From Antedon mediterranea (Eukaryota > Echinodermata > Crinoidea > Comatulida > Antedonidae): a stretch of DNA of 64,000 bases. Where the stretch lies: positions 12,424,601 to 12,488,600 of the forward strand of contig NC_092677.1 of assembly GCF_964355755.1 (NCBI RefSeq), read 5' to 3'. The notes beneath the pieces are model-generated. The model had not been told where the DNA came from and searched no databases. It worked only from the letters and a program-made list of their open reading frames with translations. The position numbers and the translations under genes are program-made. Positions 26,901 to 41,900 of this stretch are shown piece by piece (the stretch's first letter is position 1; the number at the start of each line of letters is the position of its first letter).

Positions 26901-29900
26901 TATATTTAATCAAATTCAATAGCTTTTGTTTCTTGACTACTAATCTATTTTGATTAATACGACTGAGATAGTTCGTTAAGGTAAGATAAGATTCATTGTC
27001 ATTGTATCGGTCATCACCCCGAGAACTATGAATTTGTTCTCATCTTTGAGGCAATCCAAGGAAGTTTAATTTTTCGAAGAGTTTATATAATTAAGGTTCG
27101 ATATCAAAGGTATCTGTACCTGTATTTAATACTTCTTAATAAACTGTGTCCTATCAATATGGGTTTGCCTTAGTATTTAAACACATTGATTGTTTAATAA
27201 AAAAAAGGCAGTGTCTGTTTGAATGGAGTGGTTCTACGTATCATATTTTTTGTTGTATTGCAAAATATGTATATAAATTGAGAATGAATGGTTATTTTTA
27301 ACGGACTGAATTCAATTTTGATGATAATATTATTATACAAAGATTTACTAATCTTCTTTTGTAATAGTTTGATGTACAAACAATGCATTTTGATCTATTT
27401 TGACAAACAGGAGTTAACCAGCCATTGTTTTATAATTGTAGTAAATTTCGTTTGTGATTACAAAAATACAATAAGATAAGTGTTGGGAGGGCTTTTGTTC
27501 TTGTAAATAACTAGGGTTTTTAACGCACTTTGATATAGATTACAGACAGATATGTTGTATCGTGTTCAGCATGACAAGATCTATTCTCGTTGATTAAGCA
27601 TCACACGGTCGTTTCTTTGTAGAATTACTTCCACACTCTACCTCACCCCAGCTGTTACATAACGACCCATCAAACCTAGGCTGCCTTCCAAATAACTTAA
27701 TCATTTCTCATCTAATACGATCTGTATTTAGTTATCTAATTTCATTTTTTTGCTTTTGCTTCAGCTGAATCTACGACAACTGCCATGCGACGAGGGCTGG
27801 CCGCTCTGCCACGATGGGAATATAATCATTCATTTATGTGAACTAGCATGCAAAGAATTACGGCCAGGGGATTTTTATTTTTACGTGAAGGAAGTTAGCG
27901 AAGATACGCTACTAATTTCTTTGAAATATTACGTTGATCAAGAAGTACATGACATACTTTTACCACCGGATTCTTTTGAGATAGTTTTTACCATGGAGTG
28001 GATGGAAAGCGTAAATGCAAACATACCAACACGGTCAGAATCCGAGACCAATTTGGAAAAACTTGTTGTTGGAAATGAAAACGGTTTGAAACGCCTTGAT
28101 TGGAAGGACGTTGTATCGCCCTCGACACTTGAACGCAAGCCAAATAGGAAATCAAAAATTCCGCGGCCAAAATTATCTGAATCTTCTGCACCATCCTCAC
28201 CGAAAATAAACAGTAAAATTCCACGACCGAAAGCGCAGCTGGTCGAAGGTCAAGTGAAGGTGCAAAGAAGCGAATCTCTGACATCACAAAAACCGTCCCA
28301 AAGTCCAAAACGTTACGGGAGTTTGCAACGGAATAGTCAGGAACGATTATCATCACGTTTACCGCGGAGAGATGGATCCTTAAATAGAAGTGGTAAGTAA
28401 CCATTTGTGTAATTCATCTTGACAGAAAAATTTATGCACATTATTTTTATAGAATTATAAATGGCGCCAGGAACTCTGGTATGGATGGTACATTGGCATT
28501 GTGCAATTTTTACCAATTTACATTGATATTTCTTTAACTTGTGTGTGTTTAGATAACTTATATACTTTCCCTCCTTCTTGTATTGATTAGTCAAATTATT
28601 GATATTAATAATTAATTAACCACATTAACATCAATATCAATTAATTATATTAACAAATTCAAATTTATTTTAACTGGCTCCCACCAAATTTCGAAAACAA
28701 AATGTTATAATTTATAAAACCTGCCCTAACAACCAAGCAACTCAACAAAAACTACTCCTATAAAAAAAATCCTGGATCCTGAATAATTATATAAAAAATC
28801 TATATTTTTAAATTAAAAAAATATTTAATTAACTACAAGAAGAATTATAAAATATTAATCTGAATTAATTCAATAAAATTATTCTGCATATAATAGTATA
28901 CGTTTTGAAATATGTTTGTTTTTTGTTAAAGTACAACATGTGTACAAGGTTGTTAACTGGTTAAAAACAATAACAATTATTTGTTTTGTTCAATATGGAT
29001 TTAATTTGATCCAATTCAATGTTTGTTTATAAGCTCAGTCTAATCCTATTAAATACTATTAGCAAAGTACTTTGATTGTTCTTAGATGTTTCTACCTATT
29101 TTGCAATAGCGCTATATAAACATGAAGTGGTTTGTCGGTTTTATTGATTTATTGAAAAATGTTCCAAATTTTAAAAATACTTTTGGATTATAAGCTATAA
29201 CCCATGGGAGCTAAGATCATATCGTTGAAGGTGGTAGGAGTCTGTGAAGTGGCCCCCCTTGGGGATACAATATGTACCACGTGTTTGGGCCTAATCAGCT
29301 TAGCCATGTTTGACAGCATAACAAACCTGTAGTGAATAACATACAGTCGATCTGCACTTGTTCGGTGGTATCGATTGATCCTGGCCTTTTGTGTGCCTTG
29401 TGTTGATATTTTATCCTGCGGGCATTATGGATCAAACCATGGATATGAGGAGAGAGATCCATAGAACTTTATTAGGATGGAATACAAATGGAAGGAATAA
29501 TTTAAACTCAAGATCAGGTAAGGGGAATATTATTTAGAGAGGCAGGTAAAAAACAATGGGTTTTGAGAGGTTCAATGCTAAGGCATTGAGACGATAGTGT
29601 TAGCTACAATTAGGCCTATTGTTGATGAAGAAAACAAAGCCTGGGTCCAGCCAGGTGGTATGAGTCTCGACTCCACCGTGATCGACCGCCTGAAATAACG
29701 ATGAAAGAACACAATTTTACAATAATTCAAGCCTTATTGTAATTTAGAATTAAATGTTACTAAATTTGCATGCAGTATTTATTAGGTATTACTTAAAAAA
29801 ACAATAAAAGTTTGAAAGAGCCCAACAATGAATAGTTTATTATAACTAATATTTAAGATATGAAATTCATTTTATGCCATTCAATTATTTTTTAATTCTA

Positions 29901-32900
29901 TCAATTCACACATTTCACAATTAAGAGATTTTATTTACGTTAAAAAGAAACTTTGAAATTCTATTTTAGAGAATTTATTACGTTTAAAAGAGGCGTAAGG
30001 GATTTTATTTTGAGATTTTAGAGAATTTATTGTAATTGTTTTTTATGATAATCAAAAATTCTTCAATCAAAATTGTGATGATATTTTAAATATAAATTTA
30101 AAAACAAAAGGCCAAGGATGCATCAATTTCTTTTTTAGTTTTAAATTTTAATTCTAAAAATTCTAATAATGTTTAATGCATTTTTCTTTAAATTTGGACT
30201 GGAATCGGACTTCTCTAACTAAACCAGTAAACATACTACTTAGGTGAACAGATTGTTTATCTTGACAGAACAGTAAATTTGTTTTTTTTTTTAAAAGAGA
30301 AGTTTCTATCTAATTTAATCTTCATGAAAATTAAGTCATTATAAAATGACCTTACCAATCGTAATAAAATTTAGATTATATCTATCTTCAAATTATAACA
30401 TTTTTTATTCACACACTTTGTTAGCCAGCTTGTTCATTACACTTCTTGACCATGTTTGCTGATCAAACTGTTAAAGCAAATTGTCCCATTACGATATTGA
30501 CATACCAATTGACCTTCTAATTGGGAGGGTCTGTTGTAGGAAGCCAGGCCTGGGAAGAGCTTGGATGTAAAAATCTGTCGGTAGTTTCAAAGATCCACCG
30601 AGGAATGTAATAAATTGATGGAATTCAACCAAAACTATGAATGAAGTGATCATAATTATGAAATTGCATCTGTTTTTGATGTTGTCTTTACGAAATTAGG
30701 TTACTGTAGGAGATGGGGAAAAGCATTTAATTCAAATATTAAAACAGTATTGGTGGGCAGAGAAGAAGACAGGAGACCTTCTCTCTTTTTTCATATTTCC
30801 ATACAACCAAAGCGCAAACAACAAAAGGAAAATAAAGATTATGTTGTTTTACTGTATTTAATATGATCTCTAATAAGCTAATTTGCCAACCTTCATTTTT
30901 TACTACCACAAAATTCTTAGAAGTCCAAACCAGAAAATGTTTATAGGGAGTAACTGTTCATAGAATTTGATACATTATCCGAACCATGTGTATAAAAATG
31001 AATAAATCTTACAGTATATTGACTAAAACTAATATTAAATATTGTTATGATTTTCACATAAAGAAATAGAATGCCCTTTGAAATAATCCTACCCACCTTA
31101 ATTTAAGCTACTTAGGACACAAAATGTTTGTATACTCCATGTTAATGTATTTTTTACATACAATACTGTGTATTTTTTTAAATATATTTCTTTTAGGCAG
31201 ATTAACCAATTTACTATAGCACAAGCTAAATTTTTAAAATGTGTCAAAAATGTATGTGGAGGTAACCTATTTTCAGAATAATTCTTTGTTTTCCTTTTAT
31301 TTTATAAACCGATAGTGTGTCACCGACCCACAATTTCGGCGTTATTTGAACTCTAGATTCAATATTATTCAATAACAATAATCGTTTACAAAAACAAATG
31401 ACCTAGTATACAAATGAATTACTAACGTTCCAGTATGCATACAGGTTTTTAGCTGGGGGGGAAGATTCACACGTTACAGATGGCTTTACGTTGAACTTTC
31501 CTGACGAAAATTAAATTATAAGATCTGTGTGGTTTGTGTGTGGTTAGGGGGCGAGGCTGTTGCCCGAGGGGTGTGGTATTGATCCACAGTAAACGTCTTT
31601 ACATTGATACTTTAGTATTAAAGGTGTTATTCATAGCTGGGTAACTGTTTCTTATTCAAACTGTAGTATTAATTTCATCACTGTAGTAATATAATTGTAT
31701 AGTCTTTGAGATGGTTAAGTGAAGTCAGGTTTACGCTAATAAAGACGTATTATCCGGCAATTACTTGTTGTTGACCTAACACAGAAGGGCGATTGTTGAA
31801 AGTAACTGATGTTTGTTGATATAGGATTCTTCTAAAAAGATGTTACTATATTTTTAATTAACCTGAAAGTGGCATTTATTTTGGAATATTTGTTTTTTAT
31901 ACACGGGTTATAGATCCAGTGTAAACACCATGTACAGTACCTCCTTCCATCTGATGAGAACACAATACATCGTTGTGTGTGGAATAATGTGTTTGCGATT
32001 TTCTTTTTGAAATAACATATTTGTTTTTTATAGTAATCAATGGTGTTAATACCAACAAAAAGTTCTCAATTCTTGCCTGTGTTATAACATAGCATTGGGT
32101 TGGCCAATCAGGCTCAATCTGTCACAATTCGCTTCTTAATGTTCTTCTTTATCATGTTTTGTTTTGTCTAAAACCTCTTGTTTTAGGAATTTTTTATTTT
32201 CCAAAATCATCTACTGTACACATGCTTACATACTATAATGACTAGTTTGATTTCAACAAAATTTGAAAGTATTTGGTTATAGTTAGAGAAACTATCACAA
32301 CACCAATTTGTTTGTGAGCATGTGCAATATACAGTCAGCCTGCCCTTGTACAGTACACCTATTACTCCATATTTTATTTTAATACAGTATCATCTACAGT
32401 TATACAGTATTTTCAAAGATTTTTAATATTAAATTTGTTGTGAAACATGACACAAACTCAAGTTTTAAGTTTAAAATAAATTTGAATATACCTAAATACT
32501 GGATATTTAATTATATTCTTACGCAAGACACTAACTCAATACCCGAGGATGATGAGAGCTGTTCTAGTATTGAGGATCTCCACCAAGCAGGTAACAAAAT
32601 GGAAAATGTATTGTAATTTAGTCATTAGTTGTCATTTTCATCTGTGATAGCTAACACTACTGTATGTGTGATTTTAGAATAGAAATAATACTTGTTTAAA
32701 GCCAATTTTCCACTAGGCAAATTTGTTCGCGCAAATCAAAAGCATCAGCTTACAGTATGCATGCGTATTCATGTTTCCATCTTCCAAATCCTTCTGTACG
32801 CATGCATATAAGCTGACACTTTCGATTTACACAACTAAATTTGCATAATGGAAAATCGTCTCAAATGTGTATACTACGTACAAGCACTGTTTTAAATGTA

Positions 32901-35900
32901 TAAACCGTCCTTAAATAAATCGTTACTAATAATCAACAGACCCATTCTTAAATATTTTTTATTTGTAAAGTAATTCTTTAATTACATGTAGGTTGAGTGT
33001 TCCCGTTCCAGGAATTGTACTTCCCTTTGAGATTTGTGGTTGTGATTTATTAGACCGTTTAGTGCTTGTTGTATTTGCATGCTTTTAATGAAAGACATTT
33101 TTTGTGATGTTGTACAGTATACATGATACAATGATTATTCCATTCATTGCATGGTCAAGCAAGTATGTCAATGTGAAAAATTAAATGTTCATTTAAGTCA
33201 ACAAAATATATATTTTTTCTTAAAACTAGCAAACCGACCGATATTACCAATCTAAACTATTAATAATAAAAGTAATACTTTTTAGCTAATTTGTCTGGCT
33301 GTTTTATTTTATCGTTTTGATTTAGCATTTTGCTTATTTTATTTTGTATCTCCATTGAGATCCAGCCACTGATACCAAAAGCATTATTTTCAGTAATTGC
33401 CTTTTGAATAATACAATTTTATGTTACTGTGTATTGTGTCTGAGCCAATAAAAGTGGCCAGTAATTGGAGGGAATCTCTAATTGGAAGGAGTCAATAATT
33501 AAAGGAAGACCTATAAAGCCAATAGCAACTATTAAACCATATCAATCATACCTAGATAACAGTCCTAATTATTTAGTGCAATTTCCTACGACTCTCGAAT
33601 TACGAAAAGTCATAGCGCTCAGTGATATCATCTAACTACTTGGCTGAGACATCTTCTATTTCAAGAGTTTTAATAAAGCACGCAAAGAACCAAAGACATA
33701 TTAGCAATGGTTTACTGACAACCATATTATGTTATATGGTATGACATCTTGAAAACATTCTGGAAATAGTTGGTTTTTATTTATAAATGAAATTTTGTTT
33801 TTAGTTTTAGTAAATTATAATTCCTTTTGCACATTTTTATTTCATAATTTACTGTGTTGAAAAGTTACTGTAGCATGGTAAATAGGATACAATCAATGCT
33901 TGTTTAATATCTTACACCATGTACCGTATATATGTATATATTATTATTCAATAAAGATCTGAAAACCTGTTGTATTATTCAATATGATCCTATATAAAGA
34001 CAATACAAAATATAGAAATTAAATGCAAGAGTATCAATCAGATAATCATATACAAACATTGCAATAAAGACCATAATTTGCATAGAAAATGAAAACTGTT
34101 GGCTAATACCTAAACTGACCACTGATAACGATGATGGACAAACAGGAAAGAATACAGATTGACCGATAACCATGTTTATAAATTGAAATTGTCTTTACTT
34201 TTGTTTTCAAACTGACCTATCAGTCGTTATGGCCACAATATTGACCAGAGGGCTGATTAACTTAATGAAATGATTGACAAAGTGACCTCGGGTTAAAGAT
34301 GACCTCATACAATAAGGGTAGACGTATCTTGTCATAATTTTAAAATCATACTAATTTATTTATTACGCATGTATCCTCAGGTCTGGGTGCCTTTCGTAAT
34401 TATACTGTACGTACTTGATACGTACACTTGACTCACAAGTTTTAATTTATGAATTTTAACTAGCAGAACAATAAAATATTTTGTCACATGAATCAAAATG
34501 CCCGGATGTGAAAGATGTGTGTTGAAGCCAATACCAAAGAGAATATACATTCTAAACCCTTACAATGTGGTTTTATCCATAGAATTGCGACGTAGCGGTA
34601 GGAGCAAATCGATGCAAGGTATCGACAGAAAGCGGCTGACGGCCGATAAAAAGAGGAGAGAGAAGATGTCGCCAATGGAGAGGTTAGGACCTCCAAAGAC
34701 GTTGATGGAAGTTGATTTTGAATTGGTTCATTCTGGTGCTTTTTGTCTTACAAGTATGTATCTGTTATTTTTTGTTTGTTTTAAAGACAAAAAGAAAATC
34801 TAAATAAATAGTTTACAGATAGGTCTGTAGTATAGAGATAAAATACAAGAGTGACAACTCCAACTTTTGTCTTCTTCTTGGCCCTACAATTAGACCACTG
34901 GAGCTTGATCTCAAAGTGGTATACAGCAGCCTATCTTCCCTTTGTGAAGTGCACAAAACCAATTATTTTAGAGTCAATTTCATTGGTTTTCTATTTTCTT
35001 GCTTAATTTTAACCGTGCCCAAGCTGACCCTGTGATCTTTTGTTACTATTTTATTTTAGATTTTATTGACAATTTCTTCTTCCAGATTTAAGAGTAATTG
35101 AAACTGTCAATCAAATAAACTTGAAGACATTCAATTTTTATAAAGTTCATAAAAACTGAAACAAAAATTGACCAGCATTCTGACGCCTCATAAATGACAA
35201 GTAAATAGAAAGTCGTCAAATAGGCAATATAAATATTGATGGGTTCATTACTACAGACTTTCTGCCTAATTGTTGGGGGCCTTACAAGAGAAGGAGTTTC
35301 AGTTGTAAAGGTTCTAAAATACAGATTGTTGTACAACAAGTGGTTCAATAAACTAATGAAGTGTAGTGAAAACACCAGCTATTTAGCGCTGTCTACAGTA
35401 CACTATCAAACTAAGCATGATGTGCCCAAATGGTTGTAACATCATCGCGTCCATGGGTACATCACTTTTTTTTTGTTAGATAGTTTGACCATATTTAATG
35501 AGTGTGATCCATCCAGCAATTGTTGATCATTAGGGACCCTCAGAGGTTCACAAGACAAACGTATACACAAAACGTGGAGTAAAGACACAAAATGCTTTAC
35601 ATAAACAAAGCCTTATTACAAGTCTTTGGGAGTGGAGTTGTAATTTGGTCCTTAGAGAAAATCCTGACATGTGACAGGACTTGAACCTAGGACCCAGGAG
35701 TGGTAGCCAAGCATCATAACCACCAAGCCACAACTCCACTCAAAACCAATAATTTGGTAATGTGAAATAACTTAAATCCAAGCTTTATTTTTTAATCTGA
35801 ATTTATATGATTATCTACACCTTACAATGAAGGAGCCTCTTCTATTTTTCTTGATATTCATATCCACGTTTTTTTATTTAATTTTTTTGTATTCTGCTTT

Positions 35901-38900
35901 TCACCTACTTTAGATATATTGATTATAGTAAGCCTAGAAAGTGATACATTACTACCATTTATGGAATCAAATCCCATATTAACAAAACAAGAGTCACGCA
36001 AACCCACACGCATCACATGATACAAGATGGGTCGTCTGCTTATCTTTCTTGTCATATCAATACCGCAGTCTCCCTCCCGGGAACACGTCACATGTTTACA
36101 GAGCACCCCTTATAATTATTGACAATTTATTATGAAAGTACATCAATCAATCTAGGGACCAAAATATGTTCTTTTGTGGGTGACAAACAATATGATGTAA
36201 ATTAAATTAGTCATACAGTAGTAATTGATCATTTTAAAACCAAATTTGAGATTGGCGAGTGTCTTTATTGTCACATGTCCATATCATTATACATATAAGT
36301 TTATGCAATTTTTTGCTGTATACTTGTTTTATTGGGATGAAATATTGGTCAAATAAATGTCACATAGAGCTACCATCAACATGATTGCAATTCAGTTTTA
36401 TGTTTATAGAAATGGAATATATGTTAATGAATGAAACATCTAGGCAATATTTGGCAAGATTCTGTGTTACATAAATTGCCATATTGATATATTCATTGTC
36501 CTGTTGTATCTAAAAAATCTGATTTTTTTGTATAAAAAGAAATAAAATTGATTATATTGCTGTATTATACCATGGAGCTATGAAATTTGACCCAAAGGTG
36601 ATCATGATAATATTACTTTAATATTTAAAAAATAAGTAAATAAAAAAAATAACAGACAGGCATGCGTGTTTGTGGTCAGAAAACAGTGTGTTTGTGGTTC
36701 TAACATTGTAACATGATGTACGTCAAAGGATGCGCAAAGGTGTGTTACCTGTCGTGTTTAATTATTATTGCACATTGACTGTGACCTGCGCCGTAGTTGA
36801 CCTCCTTCAAGTGGTTTAGGTCATTGACTTATAAATGTAAATTATAAGTTAATACAAGTAAACAAAACGATACTGTAAATGTTTTGCTTAATTTACCTAA
36901 TAATATAATACAGTTTTCTGCAAGAACAATATGAGTATTGTTGCTATAAACGATACCAAGTACAGATACTTACCAGCTGTACAGTACATATTCCCAGGTA
37001 TTACTAAACCGTTCTGTATTTCTCGGTTTTATTCCTTACATTGGTATTGCAAATTAATACAGTATTCTGTTCGTGGCATGTAAAAATATTTAATATACAC
37101 GGTGACATGTATCAATCCAATACTATAGAACCACACAAAGCATTGTCCCCTTAATATGAATGTCCCAAAGGCTCTACTGTGTTATCTTTTGTAATTAGTT
37201 CATTATTGGGCCTTTTGGCTAAATTATCTATATATAAAATGTTACATATTGTCTATTGTAGGTGCAAGAGATATCCACGGAGCAGCCGTTATAGAAGTTT
37301 CAGCGTGTCACCCAATTTGGATAGAACAGATCAGCAATATACCAGACACAACACAGTTACTCACATACTTATTCAGTATACCAAGGTTGGTAATGTATAA
37401 TTGATTTAAGGGGAAGAGGATTAATTAATATACTGCAGCTAAAGGCCCCGTTTCTGCTGCCAAAAATATACCGTATATATACGGTATATTTTATATACGG
37501 TATATTTTTTGGCAGCAGAAATGGGTCTCATAAAAAATATACCGTATATATATGCGGTATATATACCGCATAAATATCCCCATCGTTTGTGGATATTATA
37601 CGGTATATTCCAAAATATACCGTATATTTCGTACCCCGTTTCTGCTGCACTCAAAATATACCGTATATGTGACCCAGCCCATGACATGAGGTCAAAAACT
37701 AACAGAGCGTGACGCGTTTGTTTTTCTGCTGCATTGACACACACGTATATAATAAGCAAGCAACAGATCAAAATATCACTGTGGACTGAAGAAATAACTA
37801 TTTTTGCAATTCAATTGTGGGGAGAAGCGAAGGTTGGGGGGAGACTACATGGCAACAGAAGAGATACCGAGATTTACAAAAGTATCTCAAACAAAATAAA
37901 AGCAGAATTTGTGGTAGACTTAATAACGCCAAAGTTATCGGCAAACGCCGTCGTCTTCTTTGCATAAATGTAGTCAATGCCCATTCTACATTTCTAGATT
38001 GTTTGTGCGATGTAAATTCGTTGCCACTTCTGATCATTAGATTTAAAATAGAAAGCAATGCTAAGACGTTTTGAGAAACCATCATTGTTTTGTTTTTGTC
38101 ATGTAACCTCGCTACCCGAGACTCTAGGTCAATCCATACTTCCGTCTCACAAAATGCATTTTGGGTATATGAAAGCCAACTTTTTTTACAGCCCACCCAC
38201 GAAGTATGTGCAGCGGAAACGGTGCACGAATTTCATATACGGTATATATACGGTATATTTATACGGTATATTTATACGGTATATTTATACGGTGTATTTG
38301 GGATTGGCAGCAGAAACAGGGAGGAGTGGGTATTGCCTGTGCAACTAAAACACCCAGATTAGTATAGTAAGTTGGCATCTAGAAAACAAATAAAATATGG
38401 TTCACCTCCTCCCATGTGTACCATGCCCAATATGCAACAATAACAATAGAAATCTGCTGTCGCAATAGATAGATAAAAAAATATGTCTTTACCCTACAAG
38501 TACAAAAGACAAATGATGTACGGTATATGGCATAAGTTTTATGAGGAGGAAAGATAATTTATTTAATGAAAAATACACCTTGAATGAACAATACATTTCT
38601 TTTTTAGGTAATATGCTAGCCTAACATACCAATCCATAAGTAAATAATCACTTAACCACTAAAGAACTAGCCCACTATGAGTAAACCTATCTTGTCTGGC
38701 ATGGCTTAAGTATTACCTTTACAGGTAAAGTAACCTGGTCAGTCTTAGCCTCAGGGAGAACTCAGCATCAGGCATCCTATGGGAACTACACTGCACTGCT
38801 AATTATGATCTAATTGATCTAATACATACTGTACATGCATGGAATTGGCTCAATGCTTTAGGAATTTCGTTTAAGATATTATTCTTAATAGCAAATATGT

Positions 38901-41900
38901 TTTTTATAATAATTAATTTTTTACGCAGACTTCAAATAATTCAATACCATTAATTGAAAAAATTGAAAAGATTTAATTATTTCATATATTTACAATTTTC
39001 AATTAATATAAAAATACCACTATTTTTTAATATAAATATTTCATTGGTTGAAGTCTTATCCTTAAATCTAGGAAATGCCCTATCCCATAATTCAACATTT
39101 AATTAATGTCATAAATAAAACATCCTGAAGTGTGCTCTGTCATTGGCTATTGGCCATAATGTACTTTATGAACTGATAATGAACTTTGCTTAGTTTTTAC
39201 AGGTCATGTCAACCAAAAATAACCTCATCAAATTTTATAGTTCAAAGGTCAAAAGATTAACCTAGAACCTATAGTTATACGCAACATTAACAATGAAAAT
39301 ATATTTTTTCCGTGATCATCAAATATTGACTCAATTTAATTTTTCTTGTGAAATGTACCTAAAAATTAACGAATTCCATATGTTGGGTCATATGTGATGA
39401 GTAGCGGTAACATGGTCAATTTAATATTCACTACAAATAATTACAGCATATCAACTTGAGAGTTGACTGAACTCCAAGCAAGATTTTGTGTTTTTTTCAA
39501 GGACTTCACAGTTAGTTACAGAGTTATCATAAGGCGTATGTGCTGTTTGAGTTTAAAGTGATACTCTGTTTTATCAAAGATCCTTGGAGAAAAGATTGAT
39601 TCTGTTTGAAGATTATTGGATCGTGGCTACGGATTATCACAAGCGTGTGTTGTGTCGTTGAGATGCTCCTAAAGATTCTTATGATTAAATAACTGTATGA
39701 ATTTCTCATCATGATTAACACTGTCTGAATTTTTTCAAGAGCAGCTTTATAAGTAGTACACCATACTGATTTTCATGTTTTAATGATTATTAACATTCAT
39801 GAAAAGTTGTAGAAATAAAGCAAGCTTAATAGAAAACAGGAAGGGACCTGTGGTGGCATGGCATCACAAGAGCCAAGGGTGATGAAATCGTGGGGAGCGA
39901 TGCTATAATGCAGACATAAATTATTTACCATCTTTTAGTTAAGCCTGGACGATCTTGGGCAACTATGGTATAACAAAAGACTTTCTATTTTTATTAGTGT
40001 CGACAGCTGAGCTCCAGGTTATGGCTTATCATTTGTCCACTGTTAACATCTCCCATCCTTAAGTCATGGACGAAAAAAAGCCTGGAAAATGTTGGACAAC
40101 AAAAAGGCTATTTTTAAGAGTGTCTGCAGGTCCATGTAATTTTACCATAGTCCTCTGTTAATATTTTATGCTACTTGACTTAATATTTTACCAAATCTTG
40201 AAACGGACAGATGGTATTGAAATTATTTTTTGCTATGACTCATATAGAAGATGAGCTCTGTAATTCCTAAATCAACAGATGATATTTCTACCAATAATAA
40301 CCGTAATCCAAATTTCCTCACCTTAAAATTGTCCTTCAGGAGCTAGACTTGAATTAAGTAGAGCTCAACTTGAATTAAGTACAGTTAGGACACCTGTGGT
40401 AGAGTTGCCTAATCACCTTGATTATGATATGATTATAATCAGTGAGTCATGTCAAAGCGCAGTTTTTTGACTGGGTGGTCCAATCAATTAATAATTCTTT
40501 CGTAATATAGAACATATTAAAATAAGGCTATATTAATTACTATAAATTATATCAAAGTTATTTTTTACAGAATTTATTATAATACAGTACGTTATATTTA
40601 AGATGTACTGTTCCACAAAATAGTAAAAGATAAGTACTCTATAGTAATAATAAAGTTTGATTTTCACCAAAAAATAAAATGATAATGATATTGAAAATTA
40701 GGACTATGATACAAAACTGAATGAAATCATTACTAATAACTCAGATTTTATCTTAGAAATTAAAGTAATAAAAGGTTAATAGTTCATTTATTTGATGTTT
40801 TTGTTTATAAACATTAAGTTAAGAAACATATTGATAACAAATTTAAAATGGCAACTAAAATGTTTACATTGCTATAGTACCTGGTACCAGGGAAGAGTAA
40901 CTCTTCCCTTCTGGTACCTATAATTATATAATTTGAATTTCAATTTTTTTTTTAAACTTGGATTTATCCCGATTAATTTCTGTCAATCTTTTAACTCCGG
41001 ATGGAGCTCTTTCAGTTCCTTCCTTCCACGGTCTTTAACCTGTTGCCCGTACGTAATTTTGTGGTTAGTAGTTAGAGTTTTAATAAGTGATTTTTACTGC
41101 ATGTGTACTACTTATTTTTTTATATTAATTCATAATCATAAATTCTCGTTGGTAAGGCATTCTGGTACACTACCAAGCATACAGACCTTCAACAAACTTT
41201 TTTTCTAAATAATAATAATAATAATGTATTTTGACAACTACCTGTAGGCTTTTAGGAAAACCAGTTATTTTGTTACAGTTTGAACGTTCTTTGAGAGAGT
41301 TGATTACGTGCATAATAAAACACAATTTATCAAAAACTTGGTTATAAAATCAGTTTCATTTTGTCTTAATTTTTGTAATTGAAACTTATTTATACAAAAT
41401 GATAACCTTGTCAAAACCAGCTGTCAATCAAAAAAAAGTGTTTGATATTCTGGCTATAGAGGGCAGCAGAGCGAAGTTGAACATTAAGAATTCTAAATTT
41501 GCATTTTTTTTTTAAGAAGTAAATTCTAAATCTAAATGTTTGTAAAAAATAATTCCTTATTCATCAAATGCAGTAGGTAATTAAAGACCCCTTCCCTGCA
41601 ATTTTGGACGTTTTTTGGAAAATAATACATATATATCACTTTAAAAACATTAAACCATGTCATTCCTTGTCTTAAATGTACGTTTTATGGTAAATTGTGA
41701 TAAAAAGTGAGAAACAATGCACTACCTAAGTAGCTCGCGGCGATCGACCTCTCGTGGATGGTCTTAGGCCTAGCTAGGCTTAGTTTTGTAGGCCTAGCTG
41801 GTAAACATCGATAACGTACGAACATCGTACGCTAGCTATATACTTAGCCTGACGTTGCATAGTTGCTGCATTAATTGTCTTTCTATTTTTGCCAGACTCC

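Larger units (their letters stand above)
9747..27764. other. Intron 2 (18 kb)
   Basis: The largest intron. It is filled with repeats: a 169-bp triplication, four CTCTGTCTACAC-type MITEs, microsatellites, a Mutator-like foldback, a TTAA-flanked element, a 20/25-bp minisatellite, nested TIR elements and a SINE. Reading frames here are short, and several are minisatellite translations. No coding exon recognised. Confidence 0.6.
34754..37261. other. Intron 5
   Basis: 2.5 kb with a MITE remnant and SINE copy 2. The rest shows no feature I recognise. Confidence 0.55.

Noticed and set aside
27988-28404. 138-codon minus-strand frame opposite exon 3
   Set aside because: It is a shadow of the coding exon, which has clear family similarity on the + strand.
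34498-34582. In-frame extension of exon 5 upstream to an ATG
   Set aside because: A good acceptor at 34583 gives exact phase agreement with exon 4, and the extension shows no family similarity. Intron retention remains possible.
37798-38196. 132-codon minus-strand frame with an Arg run
   Set aside because: It lies in the middle of the palindrome-rich element. A Harbinger-like remnant is imaginable, but no catalytic motif is visible.
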